Below, in pieces: positions 1 to 6,609 of a DNA stretch of 7,161 nucleotides; within the stretch, counting starts at the first letter, position 1; each line of letters starts with the position of its first letter. The position numbers were made by a program, and so were the translations under genes. The notes under the pieces are model-generated. The model was not told where the DNA came from and did no database searches. It saw nothing but the letters and a program-made list of their open reading frames with translations. This stretch comes from a bacterium (GTDB lineage: Bacteria; SZUA-79; Acidulodesulfobacterales; Acidulodesulfobacteraceae), in assembly GCA_021791295.1 (NCBI GenBank), contig JAJYWW010000081.1, positions 1-7,161 on the forward strand, written 5' to 3'.

Positions 1-474
1 TTTTCCAATTTCCGATAAATCGGGCAGTATATTCAATTTAATTTTGTCGCCGTAAACATATAAAGAATCAGGATTGATATACAGCAGAGATATTCTTTGT
101 TCGTTAAAAAACTTAATAATTTCCGCTAAATCGGAAATATATTTTACTATTAGGCCGATTTCTTTTTTTGAAGAAGGAATTTTAAATTCGCATTTCTTAT
201 ATTCCTTGTCTGCCGAAATTATTATTTCATTGTCTGTACAAAGCAAAATCTCCGGCAGTGCCGTACATTTGAGAACGTCTTTCCATAAGCCGCAATTACC
301 CCTGTAATACAGAACCGATTCTCCCGCATTATTTTTAGCCGAATGCCATCCTTGTATAAAAGAACCTTCGATTTCCAAATCAACGCCGGCGGCGTTGATT
401 ACGTCGCCTTTTTTTAAAAACTGCGTTTCGGAGCCTGCCGAATATATTTTTTCTTCAAGATTTTGTCTATGCAT
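1..474 (-). CDS. Degenerate protein-kinase-like protein, N-terminal part (3' end beyond the window)
   Basis: The minus strand is open from an ATG at 474 to the window edge: 158 codons with no stop. An in-frame TAA lies a few codons upstream, so 474 is the only ATG choice; its ribosome binding site is poor. No close family is recognised with certainty. Residues about 20-90 look like a kinase N-lobe remnant. Residues about 126-150 (RISLLYINPDSLYVYG, then KIKLNIL) line up with the kinase catalytic loop and the strand before DFG. The HRD aspartate, the catalytic-loop asparagine and the DFG motif are not conserved, so the protein is probably catalytically dead. From memory, this segment resembles the degenerate kinase region that precedes a PP2C phosphatase domain in some bacterial proteins; the missing C-terminus could hold such a domain, but this cannot be seen. 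It follows the FHA gene by 96 bp on the same strand and probably belongs to the same operon. The gene is confident, the kinase-like fold moderate, the function unknown. Confidence 0.6.
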   Translation of the reverse strand, partial: MHRQNLEEKIYSAGSETQFLKKGDVINAAGVDLEIEGSFIQGWHSAKNNAGESVLYYRGNCGLWKDVLKCTALPEILLCTDNEIIISADKEYKKCEFKIPSSKKEIGLIVKYISDLAEIIKFFNEQRISLLYINPDSLYVYGDKIKLNILPDLSEIGK

Positions 475-570
475 TAAATCACTGCCGGTTTATGCGTTAT
501 AAGTTTATGAGTTATAATAAGATGTATAGATGTATAAATATAAATAGATGATAAATAATTTATAATATAT
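475..570. other. AT-rich spacer between the FHA gene and the kinase-like gene, with short repeats
   Basis: This 96-bp spacer lies between two minus-strand genes. It holds a perfect tandem 8-bp repeat, GATGTATA at 521-528 and 529-536, and two GTTATAA copies at 496-502 and 511-517. There is no GC-rich hairpin followed by a T-run, so no terminator separates the genes. No promoter stands out above the AT-rich background. Co-transcription is the simplest reading. Confidence 0.4.
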
Positions 571-1122
571 TTAGACGTTAAACATAAAAATCATATTACC
601 TAACGATACTTCGTCTCCGTTATTTAATTCTACGGGTTCGGTAATTCTGGACGAAAATTCGTTAGCCGAAGCAGATTTTACAAAAACGCCGTTTGTGGAA
701 CCGGCGTCGGAAACAAACCATTTACCGTTTTCAAAAGTAAATTTCGCATGTTTCCTGGATATGTGCTCGTCTCCGGAAAATCCAGACAAATCTATATCTA
801 TTGGACCGGCGGACGAATCGAACCGGCCTGCAATTAAATAATTAGATTTTAAATCAAAAACTTTATCCGTTAAATTGCCGCCTATTTTAAATGTTAAACG
901 CGCGGGTTTAAACTCGGCAAGCCGTTCCGGTTTTTCTTTAATTTCCGATAAATTACCGGCGGCGTCGGACTGGTTTTTATTTGAACTTTCAATATTAATT
1001 GCAGGTTTGTTTAAGTTTAAATTTTCTTCCGGCATTTCAAAATCTATTAATTTGGAACCGTCTATATTGCAAAATTTCTTATCATCCGTAAACTTTTTTC
1101 TACATACAGGACATATTTTCAT
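571..1122 (-). CDS. Zinc-ribbon FHA-domain protein (phosphothreonine-binding adaptor)
   Basis: This 183-residue cytoplasmic protein has no signal peptide or membrane segment. Residues 4-25 form a short zinc-ribbon-like knuckle, CPVC then FCNIDG; only three cysteines are present (C4, C7, C18) and Asp21 occupies the fourth position. A polar, low-complexity linker covers about 27-74. Residues 76-183 are a complete FHA domain with its usual landmarks: GR at 99-100, HISRKH at 120-125, DAGSTNG at 139-145 and the closing GDEVSLG near 169-175. FHA domains bind phosphothreonine peptides, and R100, S122, R123 and N144 are the expected contact residues. An AGGAGG at 5 nt before the ATG fixes the start. 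The gene sits between the VWA gene and a kinase-like gene on the same strand, which suggests an adaptor that reads threonine phosphorylation within that module. The partner protein is an inference. Confidence 0.93.
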   Translation of the reverse strand: MKICPVCRKKFTDDKKFCNIDGSKLIDFEMPEENLNLNKPAINIESSNKNQSDAAGNLSEIKEKPERLAEFKPARLTFKIGGNLTDKVFDLKSNYLIAGRFDSSAGPIDIDLSGFSGDEHISRKHAKFTFENGKWFVSDAGSTNGVFVKSASANEFSSRITEPVELNNGDEVSLGNMIFMFNV

Positions 1123-1127
1123 TTTAT

Positions 1128-1133
1128 CCTCCT
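1128..1133 (-). promoter_or_regulatory. Strong ribosome binding site of the FHA gene
   Basis: The minus strand reads AGGAGG, followed 5 nt later by the ATG at 1122. The match to the anti-Shine-Dalgarno sequence is complete and supports this start. The rest of the 79-bp spacer up to the VWA stop shows no convincing terminator hairpin. Confidence 0.8.
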
Positions 1134-1201
1134 GCTATCATTCTATTATTTTATATTATTCCTTAGATTTTTATAAGAATTAAAGCTCTGCGGTTAATTA
1201 A

Positions 1202-2599
1202 TTAAATTCCGGAAAGTTTTCTAATCTGCTCGTCGGAAAGTTCGCTCTCCGGACTAATTTTTATTGTTTTTGTTTTTGAACCTATCCTTAAAGTTTTCGA
1301 AGTACCGATGCTTATAGTTTTATTTTCTTTTATTTCATCCTGCGCCTTCTCTATTATTTTAGTCATAGCGCTATTGCCGAGCTTAACGGTCATACGTTTT
1401 GCCATATCTAAAGTTTTAGAGGCGTTGGAAGGGTTTTCGCCGGCTTCTTTTAATGCTTTTTCCAATAAACTGCCTACGTTTCTTTGCTGAACCCACTGCA
1501 TTACTTCGTTATTAACAACCGATGCTTTGGATTCGTCAATAGTAAACTCGACTATAACGTCTTCCGGAGGATTTTCTCCGCGGTAATTTCCATCCGGCAT
1601 ATCGTAAGTTAAACTTAACTGCATAAGGCGTGATTTGAGGGGTTTGCGTTCCGGCAAAGTAGATTCTATTATAAACACGCTGTTTACTTCGGGATTTATA
1701 CTGCCTATAGAATGAGGTTTTATATTTATATCTACTTCGGAAACTTCCGGATAAACTCTCGTTATTCTGTCGATAGTTACGTCTTTTACCGTATTTAAAA
1801 TAAGGGATACTCCCGACAGAGTTTCATTAACGGCCTGTTCTAATTCTTTTATCATAATATCCGGTATATCGGAAGGACTGATAACTATACCCGATGCGTT
1901 TTCTTCGGCGTTAACCGAAGCATAATAAGGTTTGCCTTGCGTTTTATCGGTAATAAAAGAAATAAGATTTTCGTTCCAGTCTTCGCCTATTCCAATGGCT
2001 ATTAACGGTATATTTAATTTTGCCAGTTCCAGCGACATTTCTTTTACCAAATCCTCGTCGGAGGTCTGCCCGTCTGTTAGCATTATAATCTTTCTGTTTC
2101 CGGTTTCTTTAGAAATTAGTTCTAAAGCCTCTTTCATTCCCGCACCCATAGAAGTGCCGCCGCTGTAATTTATAAGACTGTCTATAGCATGTAATATCAT
2201 GTCCTTATTCTTATTTTCTATATTAACGAAAGGCAATAAAACATCGGCTTTATCGTCAAATTTAATGAGGCTTACCCTGTCGGTATTTTTCAATTTCGCG
2301 GAATTAACAAATTTTTTTAGTCCGTCCATTAAAATTCCTATTTTAGAATCGCCTCCGTTCACTATATTATAAGTGCTGCCGTCTATAGTCTGCGTTTTCC
2401 CCGTATTTACCGGAGAACCGGCGACAATCTCCCTCATGGATCCCGAAGTATCAATTATAAACGCTATGGATAAAGGCGGTTTAAAATCTGTTTTTCGGTT
2501 TGCTTCAAGTTTTAATTCTATAAAAAGTTTCTGATCCGGGGTGTCTGCCATTAGGTAACTTCTATGCGGAATAATTTTTACGTCGAGCAGTTTAGACAT
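1202..2599 (-). CDS. VWA-domain protein with intact MIDAS and a Thr-rich C-terminal repeat
   Basis: This 465-residue protein has no signal peptide or membrane helix, so it is probably cytosolic. Residues 1-40 are a beta-rich lead-in. The von Willebrand A domain spans about 41-235. Its metal-ion-dependent adhesion site is complete: DTSGS at 50-54, Thr149 in GGTSMG, and Asp176 in LTDG. About 30 extra residues (55-85) sit between the MIDAS loop and the first helix. Residues 236-365 look like a beta-sandwich, as in COG2304-type VWA proteins, and 366-425 are helical. The tail (427-450) repeats a KT[IL]x[I] unit three times. The ATG at 2599 has an AGGAG 7 nt upstream (2607-2611). It is the first gene of the probable VWA-FHA-kinase-like operon. 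VWA domains of this type usually scaffold protein complexes through Mg2+; the partner here is unknown, though the adjacent FHA protein is the natural candidate. Confidence 0.92.
   Translation of the reverse strand: MSKLLDVKIIPHRSYLMADTPDQKLFIELKLEANRKTDFKPPLSIAFIIDTSGSMREIVAGSPVNTGKTQTIDGSTYNIVNGGDSKIGILMDGLKKFVNSAKLKNTDRVSLIKFDDKADVLLPFVNIENKNKDMILHAIDSLINYSGGTSMGAGMKEALELISKETGNRKIIMLTDGQTSDEDLVKEMSLELAKLNIPLIAIGIGEDWNENLISFITDKTQGKPYYASVNAEENASGIVISPSDIPDIMIKELEQAVNETLSGVSLILNTVKDVTIDRITRVYPEVSEVDINIKPHSIGSINPEVNSVFIIESTLPERKPLKSRLMQLSLTYDMPDGNYRGENPPEDVIVEFTIDESKASVVNNEVMQWVQQRNVGSLLEKALKEAGENPSNASKTLDMAKRMTVKLGNSAMTKIIEKAQDEIKENKTISIGTSKTLRIGSKTKTIKISPESELSDEQIRKLSGI
1250..1321 (-). repeat. 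Three-unit Thr/Ile repeat encoded in the VWA protein tail
   Basis: Residues 427-450 of the VWA protein consist of three similar units of 8-9 residues: KTISIGTS, KTLRIGSKT and KTIKISPE. Thr428, Thr436, Thr443 and Thr445 each have isoleucine at the +3 position. It is a protein-level repeat; the DNA copies have diverged in codon use, so it is not a recent slippage product. Confidence 0.7.
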
Positions 2600-2646
2600 A
2601 AAATATCTCCTAATTTTTTATATAACAAATTATACTATTATTTATT

Positions 2647-2674
2647 ATTATATAATTTAAAGAATTTATGTCAA
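2647..2674 (-). promoter_or_regulatory. Sigma70-type promoter of the VWA-FHA-kinase-like operon
   Basis: On the minus strand a perfect TTGACA (2674-2669) is followed after 16 bp by a perfect TATAAT (2652-2647). The predicted transcription start is near 2640, giving a leader of about 40 nt that carries the AGGAG site at 2611-2607. TATAAT alone is common in this AT-rich stretch, but a full TTGACA at correct spacing is not. Confidence 0.7.
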
Positions 2675-2678
2675 TTTA

Positions 2679-2703
2679 AATTATTACGTTTAATTATTAC
2701 GTT
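2679..2703. repeat. Two 12-bp direct repeats between divergent promoters (candidate operator)
   Basis: AATTATTACGTT occurs twice, at 2679-2690 and 2692-2703, with one base between copies. The pair fills the gap between the two divergent -35 boxes (2669-2674 for the minus strand, 2702-2707 for the plus strand) and overlaps the first two bases of the latter. The CG-containing core makes chance duplication in AT-rich DNA less likely. A shared activator or repressor site is an inference. Confidence 0.5.
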
Positions 2704-2730
2704 GCCCATAATATTTTTAAATGATATAAT
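2702..2730 (+). promoter_or_regulatory. Candidate extended -10 promoter of the pilB-like gene
   Basis: TTGCCC (2702-2707) is followed after 17 bp by TATAAT (2725-2730), preceded by TG one base upstream (TGATATAAT, an extended -10). The predicted start near 2737 gives a leader of about 95 nt. The -35 box matches consensus at 4 of 6 positions, which suggests reliance on the extended -10 or on an activator. Confidence 0.55.
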
Positions 2731-2831
2731 TTTTTTAATTTAAATGCATATTATAATTTTAATCATATAATATTATAAGATTAAAAGGTTATAAATTTAT
2801 TAATTATACCGAAATAATAGAAGATATAAAA

Positions 2832-4625
2832 ATGGACACAAATTTAAACTCTTGCCCTAAAAAAAATAGCGGAGAGCAAAAACTCGGAGAAATTTTAGTA
2901 TCTAACGGTTTAATAGGAAAAACGGATTTAGAATCGGCTTTCAAAAAAGAAAATTTACCCCTTAAACCTTTTATAAAAATTCTTATAGACGAAAATAAAG
3001 TAAAAGAAAACGAACTTGTAGATTTTTTATCTAAATTTTATAAAATAGAATACGTAGATATAAACGCCGTAGATATTCCAAAAAACGTCATCAATATAAT
3101 TCCTCCCGACAAGGCTTTAAAATGCCGCGTTATACCTTACAAAATAGAAAACGGAAATCTTTATTTGGCTGCATATGATCCTACAAGAATAGACATTGCC
3201 GACGACATAGGATTTATTACGGGATTTCCGGCATTATATTCGGTATCTTCTTTTTCGCAAATAATGAATGCAATGTCTAAACATTACAATGCTTCTTATC
3301 TGCTCGATAAATTTAAAAGCGATGAAAATTCAGAGCAAACGATTGCGGAAGACGGCAAAATTAGCGACATAACAAAAGATAAAATCAGCGAAAGTGCGGT
3401 AGAAAAATTCATAAATAAAGTTATAAGCGATGCAGTAGAACGCGGAGCAAGCGATATACATATAGAAAATTACAGAAAGTTTTCAAGGATAAGATTCCGG
3501 ATAGACGGGAAGCTTATCAGATATGCCAATATTTCTTCAACTGCAAAATCAAATATAGTATCCGTAATAAAAATAAAATGCGAGCCTAATTTAGATATAT
3601 CCGAAAAACGATTTCCTCAGGACGGAAGAATTTCTACTTCGGTTTCGGGACAAGAAATAGATTTAAGAGTATCCTTGGCGCCGACGCTTTTCGGCGAAAA
3701 AATAGTCATGAGGATATTAAATAAATCGTCTCTGATATTCGATATAAACAGGGTGGGGTTTTCGCCGGCTCATTTAAATATATTAAAATCGGCAATAAAT
3801 AAGCCTTTCGGTATGATACTCGTTACCGGGCCTACCGGCTCCGGAAAAACTACGACGCTTTATTCTATATTAAGCGAATTAAATAAAAACGAATCTATAA
3901 ATATATCTACGGCGGAAGACCCTATAGAATACGATTTTCCGGGGATAAATCAGATACAGATAGACGAAACGCTTAAAAATTCTAAGACCGGCGCAACTTT
4001 AAATTTTGCCGAAACTCTACGATCTTTTTTAAGACAGGATCCCGATATAATTATGGTAGGGGAAATCAGGGATTACGAGACTTCTTCCATAGCTATTCAG
4101 GCTGCGCTTACGGGACATTTAGTTCTTTCGACTATTCATACAAACAATGCCTCGGCTACCGTAACGAGATTAATAAATATGAATATCGAGCCTTTTTTAA
4201 TTTCATCAAGTTTAAATCTTATTATTGCGCAAAGGCTTATAAGAAAACTCTGTTTAGAATGCAAAGAAGAACTTGACGAATCTGCCGTAAAAAAACTCGG
4301 AATATCCGCCGCATATAACGATAGCGATAATTACCGTCAAAATAAAAATAATTATTTTAAACTTTATAAAGCTAAAGCAAAAGGATGCCCGACATGCAAT
4401 AATACCGGATATAAAGGCAGAATACCAATATACGAAATGCTTGAAATAAACGATGAAATAAGAAGACTGATAAACGGTAACGCGGCTGAATCGGAAATAG
4501 AAAAGTCGGCAATAAAAAACGGAATGAAAACTCTTTCGGACTCTGCAAAAGAAAAATTTTTAAGCGGCGTTACTTCTTTGGAAGAAATATTGCCGTATAT
4601 TAAAAGCAATAAACGTGAAGCATAG
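2832..4625 (+). CDS. pilB: PilB/GspE-family type IV pilus or type II secretion assembly ATPase
   Basis: This 597-residue cytoplasmic ATPase powers pilin or pseudopilin polymerisation at the inner membrane. Residues about 15-155 are the GspE/MshE N-terminal domain, opening with KLGEILVSNGLI. A linker follows (about 156-187), then the N2 domain with SDIHIE at 207-212. The motor motifs are all present: Walker A GPTGSGKT at 333-340, the Asp box AEDPIE at 361-366, Walker B with IIMVGEIRD at 406-414, and the His box GHLVLSTIHTN at 428-438. Two CxxC pairs (C474/C477 and C519/C522) form the zinc-binding loop typical of assembly rather than retraction ATPases. FAETLRSFLRQDPD favours PilB over GspE, but the two are hard to separate without neighbours; no pilC, pilT or pilin gene lies in the window. 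Length matches the family (about 560-600). The ATG has only a weak AGAAG site (2819-2823). It is divergent from the VWA operon and convergent with amt. Confidence 0.93.
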   Translation: MDTNLNSCPKKNSGEQKLGEILVSNGLIGKTDLESAFKKENLPLKPFIKILIDENKVKENELVDFLSKFYKIEYVDINAVDIPKNVINIIPPDKALKCRVIPYKIENGNLYLAAYDPTRIDIADDIGFITGFPALYSVSSFSQIMNAMSKHYNASYLLDKFKSDENSEQTIAEDGKISDITKDKISESAVEKFINKVISDAVERGASDIHIENYRKFSRIRFRIDGKLIRYANISSTAKSNIVSVIKIKCEPNLDISEKRFPQDGRISTSVSGQEIDLRVSLAPTLFGEKIVMRILNKSSLIFDINRVGFSPAHLNILKSAINKPFGMILVTGPTGSGKTTTLYSILSELNKNESINISTAEDPIEYDFPGINQIQIDETLKNSKTGATLNFAETLRSFLRQDPDIIMVGEIRDYETSSIAIQAALTGHLVLSTIHTNNASATVTRLINMNIEPFLISSSLNLIIAQRLIRKLCLECKEELDESAVKKLGISAAYNDSDNYRQNKNNYFKLYKAKAKGCPTCNNTGYKGRIPIYEMLEINDEIRRLINGNAAESEIEKSAIKNGMKTLSDSAKEKFLSGVTSLEEILPYIKSNKREA

Positions 4626-4653
4626 TAAAGTAAAACTAAAAACCATCTAATAC

Positions 4654-4694
4654 AAAAAAATGGGACAGATTTATATTTAAAATCCGTCCCATTT
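4654..4694 (-). terminator. Rho-independent terminator between convergent pilB and amt
   Basis: AAATGGGAC (4658-4666) pairs with GTCCCATTT (4686-4694). After one A/C mismatch, GATTT (4668-4672) pairs with AAATC (4680-4684), leaving a 7-nt loop. On the minus strand the stem ends in an unbroken run of T from 4660 to 4654, a strong terminator for amt. On the plus strand only TTT then CTATAT follows, so it would act more weakly for pilB. It is the only clear terminator in the window. Confidence 0.85.
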
Positions 4695-4699
4695 CTATA

Positions 4700-6058
4700 T
4701 CAGAAATTATAGCCCGACTCGTCATGCTGCGTAATATCTAAACCCATTGCCTCGGTTTCTTTATCTACGCGAAGACCCATAACTTTGTCTATTACTTTAA
4801 AGATTATATAACTCATCGTAAACGAATACGCCGCAACGCATACTACTGTCAACAGCTGAATCCACATTTGACCGGGATTGCCGTAAAACAAACCTCTTCC
4901 TGCCGAATTAATCAGCGGGTCGGCAAACAAACCCGTTGCAAGCGCTCCCCATGCTCCGCCTATAGCATGAACGTTAAAGGCGTCGAGGGCATCGTCGTAA
5001 CCTAATTTCGGCTTTACGAAAACTACCATAGAATAACATATTACTCCAGCTACGAAACCTATAATAATAGAATCTATAGGATTAACAAAACCGGATGCCG
5101 GAGTTATAGCTACAAGTCCAGCTACGGCGCCGGAAACCATGCCGAGAGTAGTCGGTTTTCCGCTTCTTATCCATTCGGCTATCATCCAGCCTATAGCAGC
5201 GGCTGCCGTAGCGGTATTCGTTACCAAAAATGCCGACGTTGCCAAAGGGTTTGCCTCTAAGGCGCTTCCCGCGTTAAATCCGAACCAACCGAACCATAAA
5301 AGAGCGCCGCCCAGAATTGTATAGCCTAACTGGTTTGGCTGAACTATATTTTCCTTCATATAACCTTTTCTTTTTCCCAGAACTAGCGCTCCCGCAAGAC
5401 CTGCTACACCGGAATTAATATGAACGACCGTTCCGCCGGCAAAATCCAATGCTCCCATTTTATTGAACAAGCCGCCTATACCCCATACGGCTTGAGCTAC
5501 CGGAGCATAAACAATGGTAAGCCATACTATTGTAAACACAACCCAAGAAGAAAATTTAATTCTTTCAACCAAAGAACCGCTTACAAGGGCTACCGTTATA
5601 ATTGCGAACATAAGTTGAAACATTACGTAAATATAGGAAGGAATCTTGCCGTCGTATCTTGAATGCTGATTTTCTTGCATGGCAAATAAGCCTATATATT
5701 TAAGACCGCCTATTACTCCGCCAAAAGAATCGGGGCCGAATGCCAAAGAGTATCCCCATAATATCCATATAATACTTACCGTACAAATAGCGATAAAACT
5801 AAGCGAAATTGTATTTAAAACGTTTTTTCTTCTAACCATACCGCCGTAATAAAAACCTAGTCCGGGCGTCATTATTAAAACCAATGCGGATGAAGCAAGC
5901 ACCCATGCTATATCTCCGCTGTTAAACGCCGGAACCTTAGAGCCTGCGGCAAATACGGGACTTACCCACGAAAACATAACCAGCAGCAGTCCTCCTAACA
6001 AAGACCATCCGTATATTAATGGTATTTTAAAATTTTTTAATTTTTTAATGAGATCCAT
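4700..6058 (-). CDS. amtB: Ammonium transporter, Amt/AmtB family
   Basis: This trimeric inner-membrane channel recruits ammonium and conducts it into the cell. From the ATG at 6058 it has 452 residues. The N-terminus (about 1-37) is a signal peptide ending in SPVFA, as in other Amt proteins, followed by about 11 membrane helices. The family hallmarks are present: LDFAGGTVVHINSG with the structural Asp205 and first pore His213, FGFNAGS near 259-265, and the second pore His364 in NVHAIGG. The C-terminal tail (LRV then EAMGLDITQH) is the conserved cytoplasmic segment that couples to PII. The frame stays open to an ATG at 6103 (467 residues), but that codon has only a weak site, whereas AAGGAGG lies 11 nt before 6058 and the signal peptide begins there. 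It lies downstream of glnK on the same strand and ends in a strong terminator. Nitrogen-status control through GlnK is inferred from family knowledge. Confidence 0.95.
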   Translation of the reverse strand: MDLIKKLKNFKIPLIYGWSLLGGLLLVMFSWVSPVFAAGSKVPAFNSGDIAWVLASSALVLIMTPGLGFYYGGMVRRKNVLNTISLSFIAICTVSIIWILWGYSLAFGPDSFGGVIGGLKYIGLFAMQENQHSRYDGKIPSYIYVMFQLMFAIITVALVSGSLVERIKFSSWVVFTIVWLTIVYAPVAQAVWGIGGLFNKMGALDFAGGTVVHINSGVAGLAGALVLGKRKGYMKENIVQPNQLGYTILGGALLWFGWFGFNAGSALEANPLATSAFLVTNTATAAAAIGWMIAEWIRSGKPTTLGMVSGAVAGLVAITPASGFVNPIDSIIIGFVAGVICYSMVVFVKPKLGYDDALDAFNVHAIGGAWGALATGLFADPLINSAGRGLFYGNPGQMWIQLLTVVCVAAYSFTMSYIIFKVIDKVMGLRVDKETEAMGLDITQHDESGYNF

Positions 6059-6069
6059 GATTTCCCATT

Positions 6070-6076
6070 CCTCCTT
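6070..6076 (-). promoter_or_regulatory. Ribosome binding site that decides the amt start
   Basis: The minus strand reads AAGGAGG, 11 nt before the ATG at 6058. It lies inside the longer open frame that begins at 6103, so using the upstream ATG would leave this strong site unexplained. The 11-nt spacing is slightly long but workable. Confidence 0.7.
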
Positions 6077-6116
6077 AATATTTATTTTTAAGATACTGCG
6101 CATTTTCTCTATCTAC

Positions 6117-6140
6117 ATGCTAAAAATTATGCTAAAAATT
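6117..6140. repeat. Perfect tandem 12-bp duplication in the glnK-amt spacer
   Basis: ATGCTAAAAATT occurs twice head to tail, at 6117-6128 and 6129-6140, with no mismatch and no gap. It sits in the 112-bp spacer between the glnK stop and the amt start at 6058. It may be a replication-slippage duplication or a paired binding site for amt expression; nothing in the sequence decides between these. Confidence 0.65.
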
Positions 6141-6170
6141 TAATCATTTTGTATTTTAAAGCGATATTAA

Positions 6171-6533
<363 letters not shown>

Positions 6534-6609
6534 TTATTTTTTAGCCCGTTCAATATATCAAATCTATCAAACCCAATCAGGAGTAAGCAAATAAATAAAT
6601 CTGACACCT

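Noticed and set aside
74..307. Plus-strand open frame of 77 codons
   Set aside because: It lies antisense to the kinase-like gene, has no ribosome binding site and no recognisable domain; the minus-strand frame is open throughout and in line with its neighbours.
875..1183. Plus-strand open frame of 102 codons over the FHA gene
   Set aside because: It is antisense to an unmistakable FHA domain and shows no protein-like motifs.
1123..1201. Imperfect inverted repeat (ATTCTTA / TAAGGAAT) between VWA and FHA genes
   Set aside because: It is short, AT-only, bulged and without a following T-run, so it does not support a terminator.
2748..2778. ATATTATAA repeated at 2748-2756 and 2770-2778 in the pilB leader
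   Set aside because: It is pure A/T in a region of almost only A and T, so chance recurrence is expected.
5139..5662. Plus-strand open frames antisense to amt
   Set aside because: They overlap the conserved pore-forming part of Amt and read as random shadow sequence.
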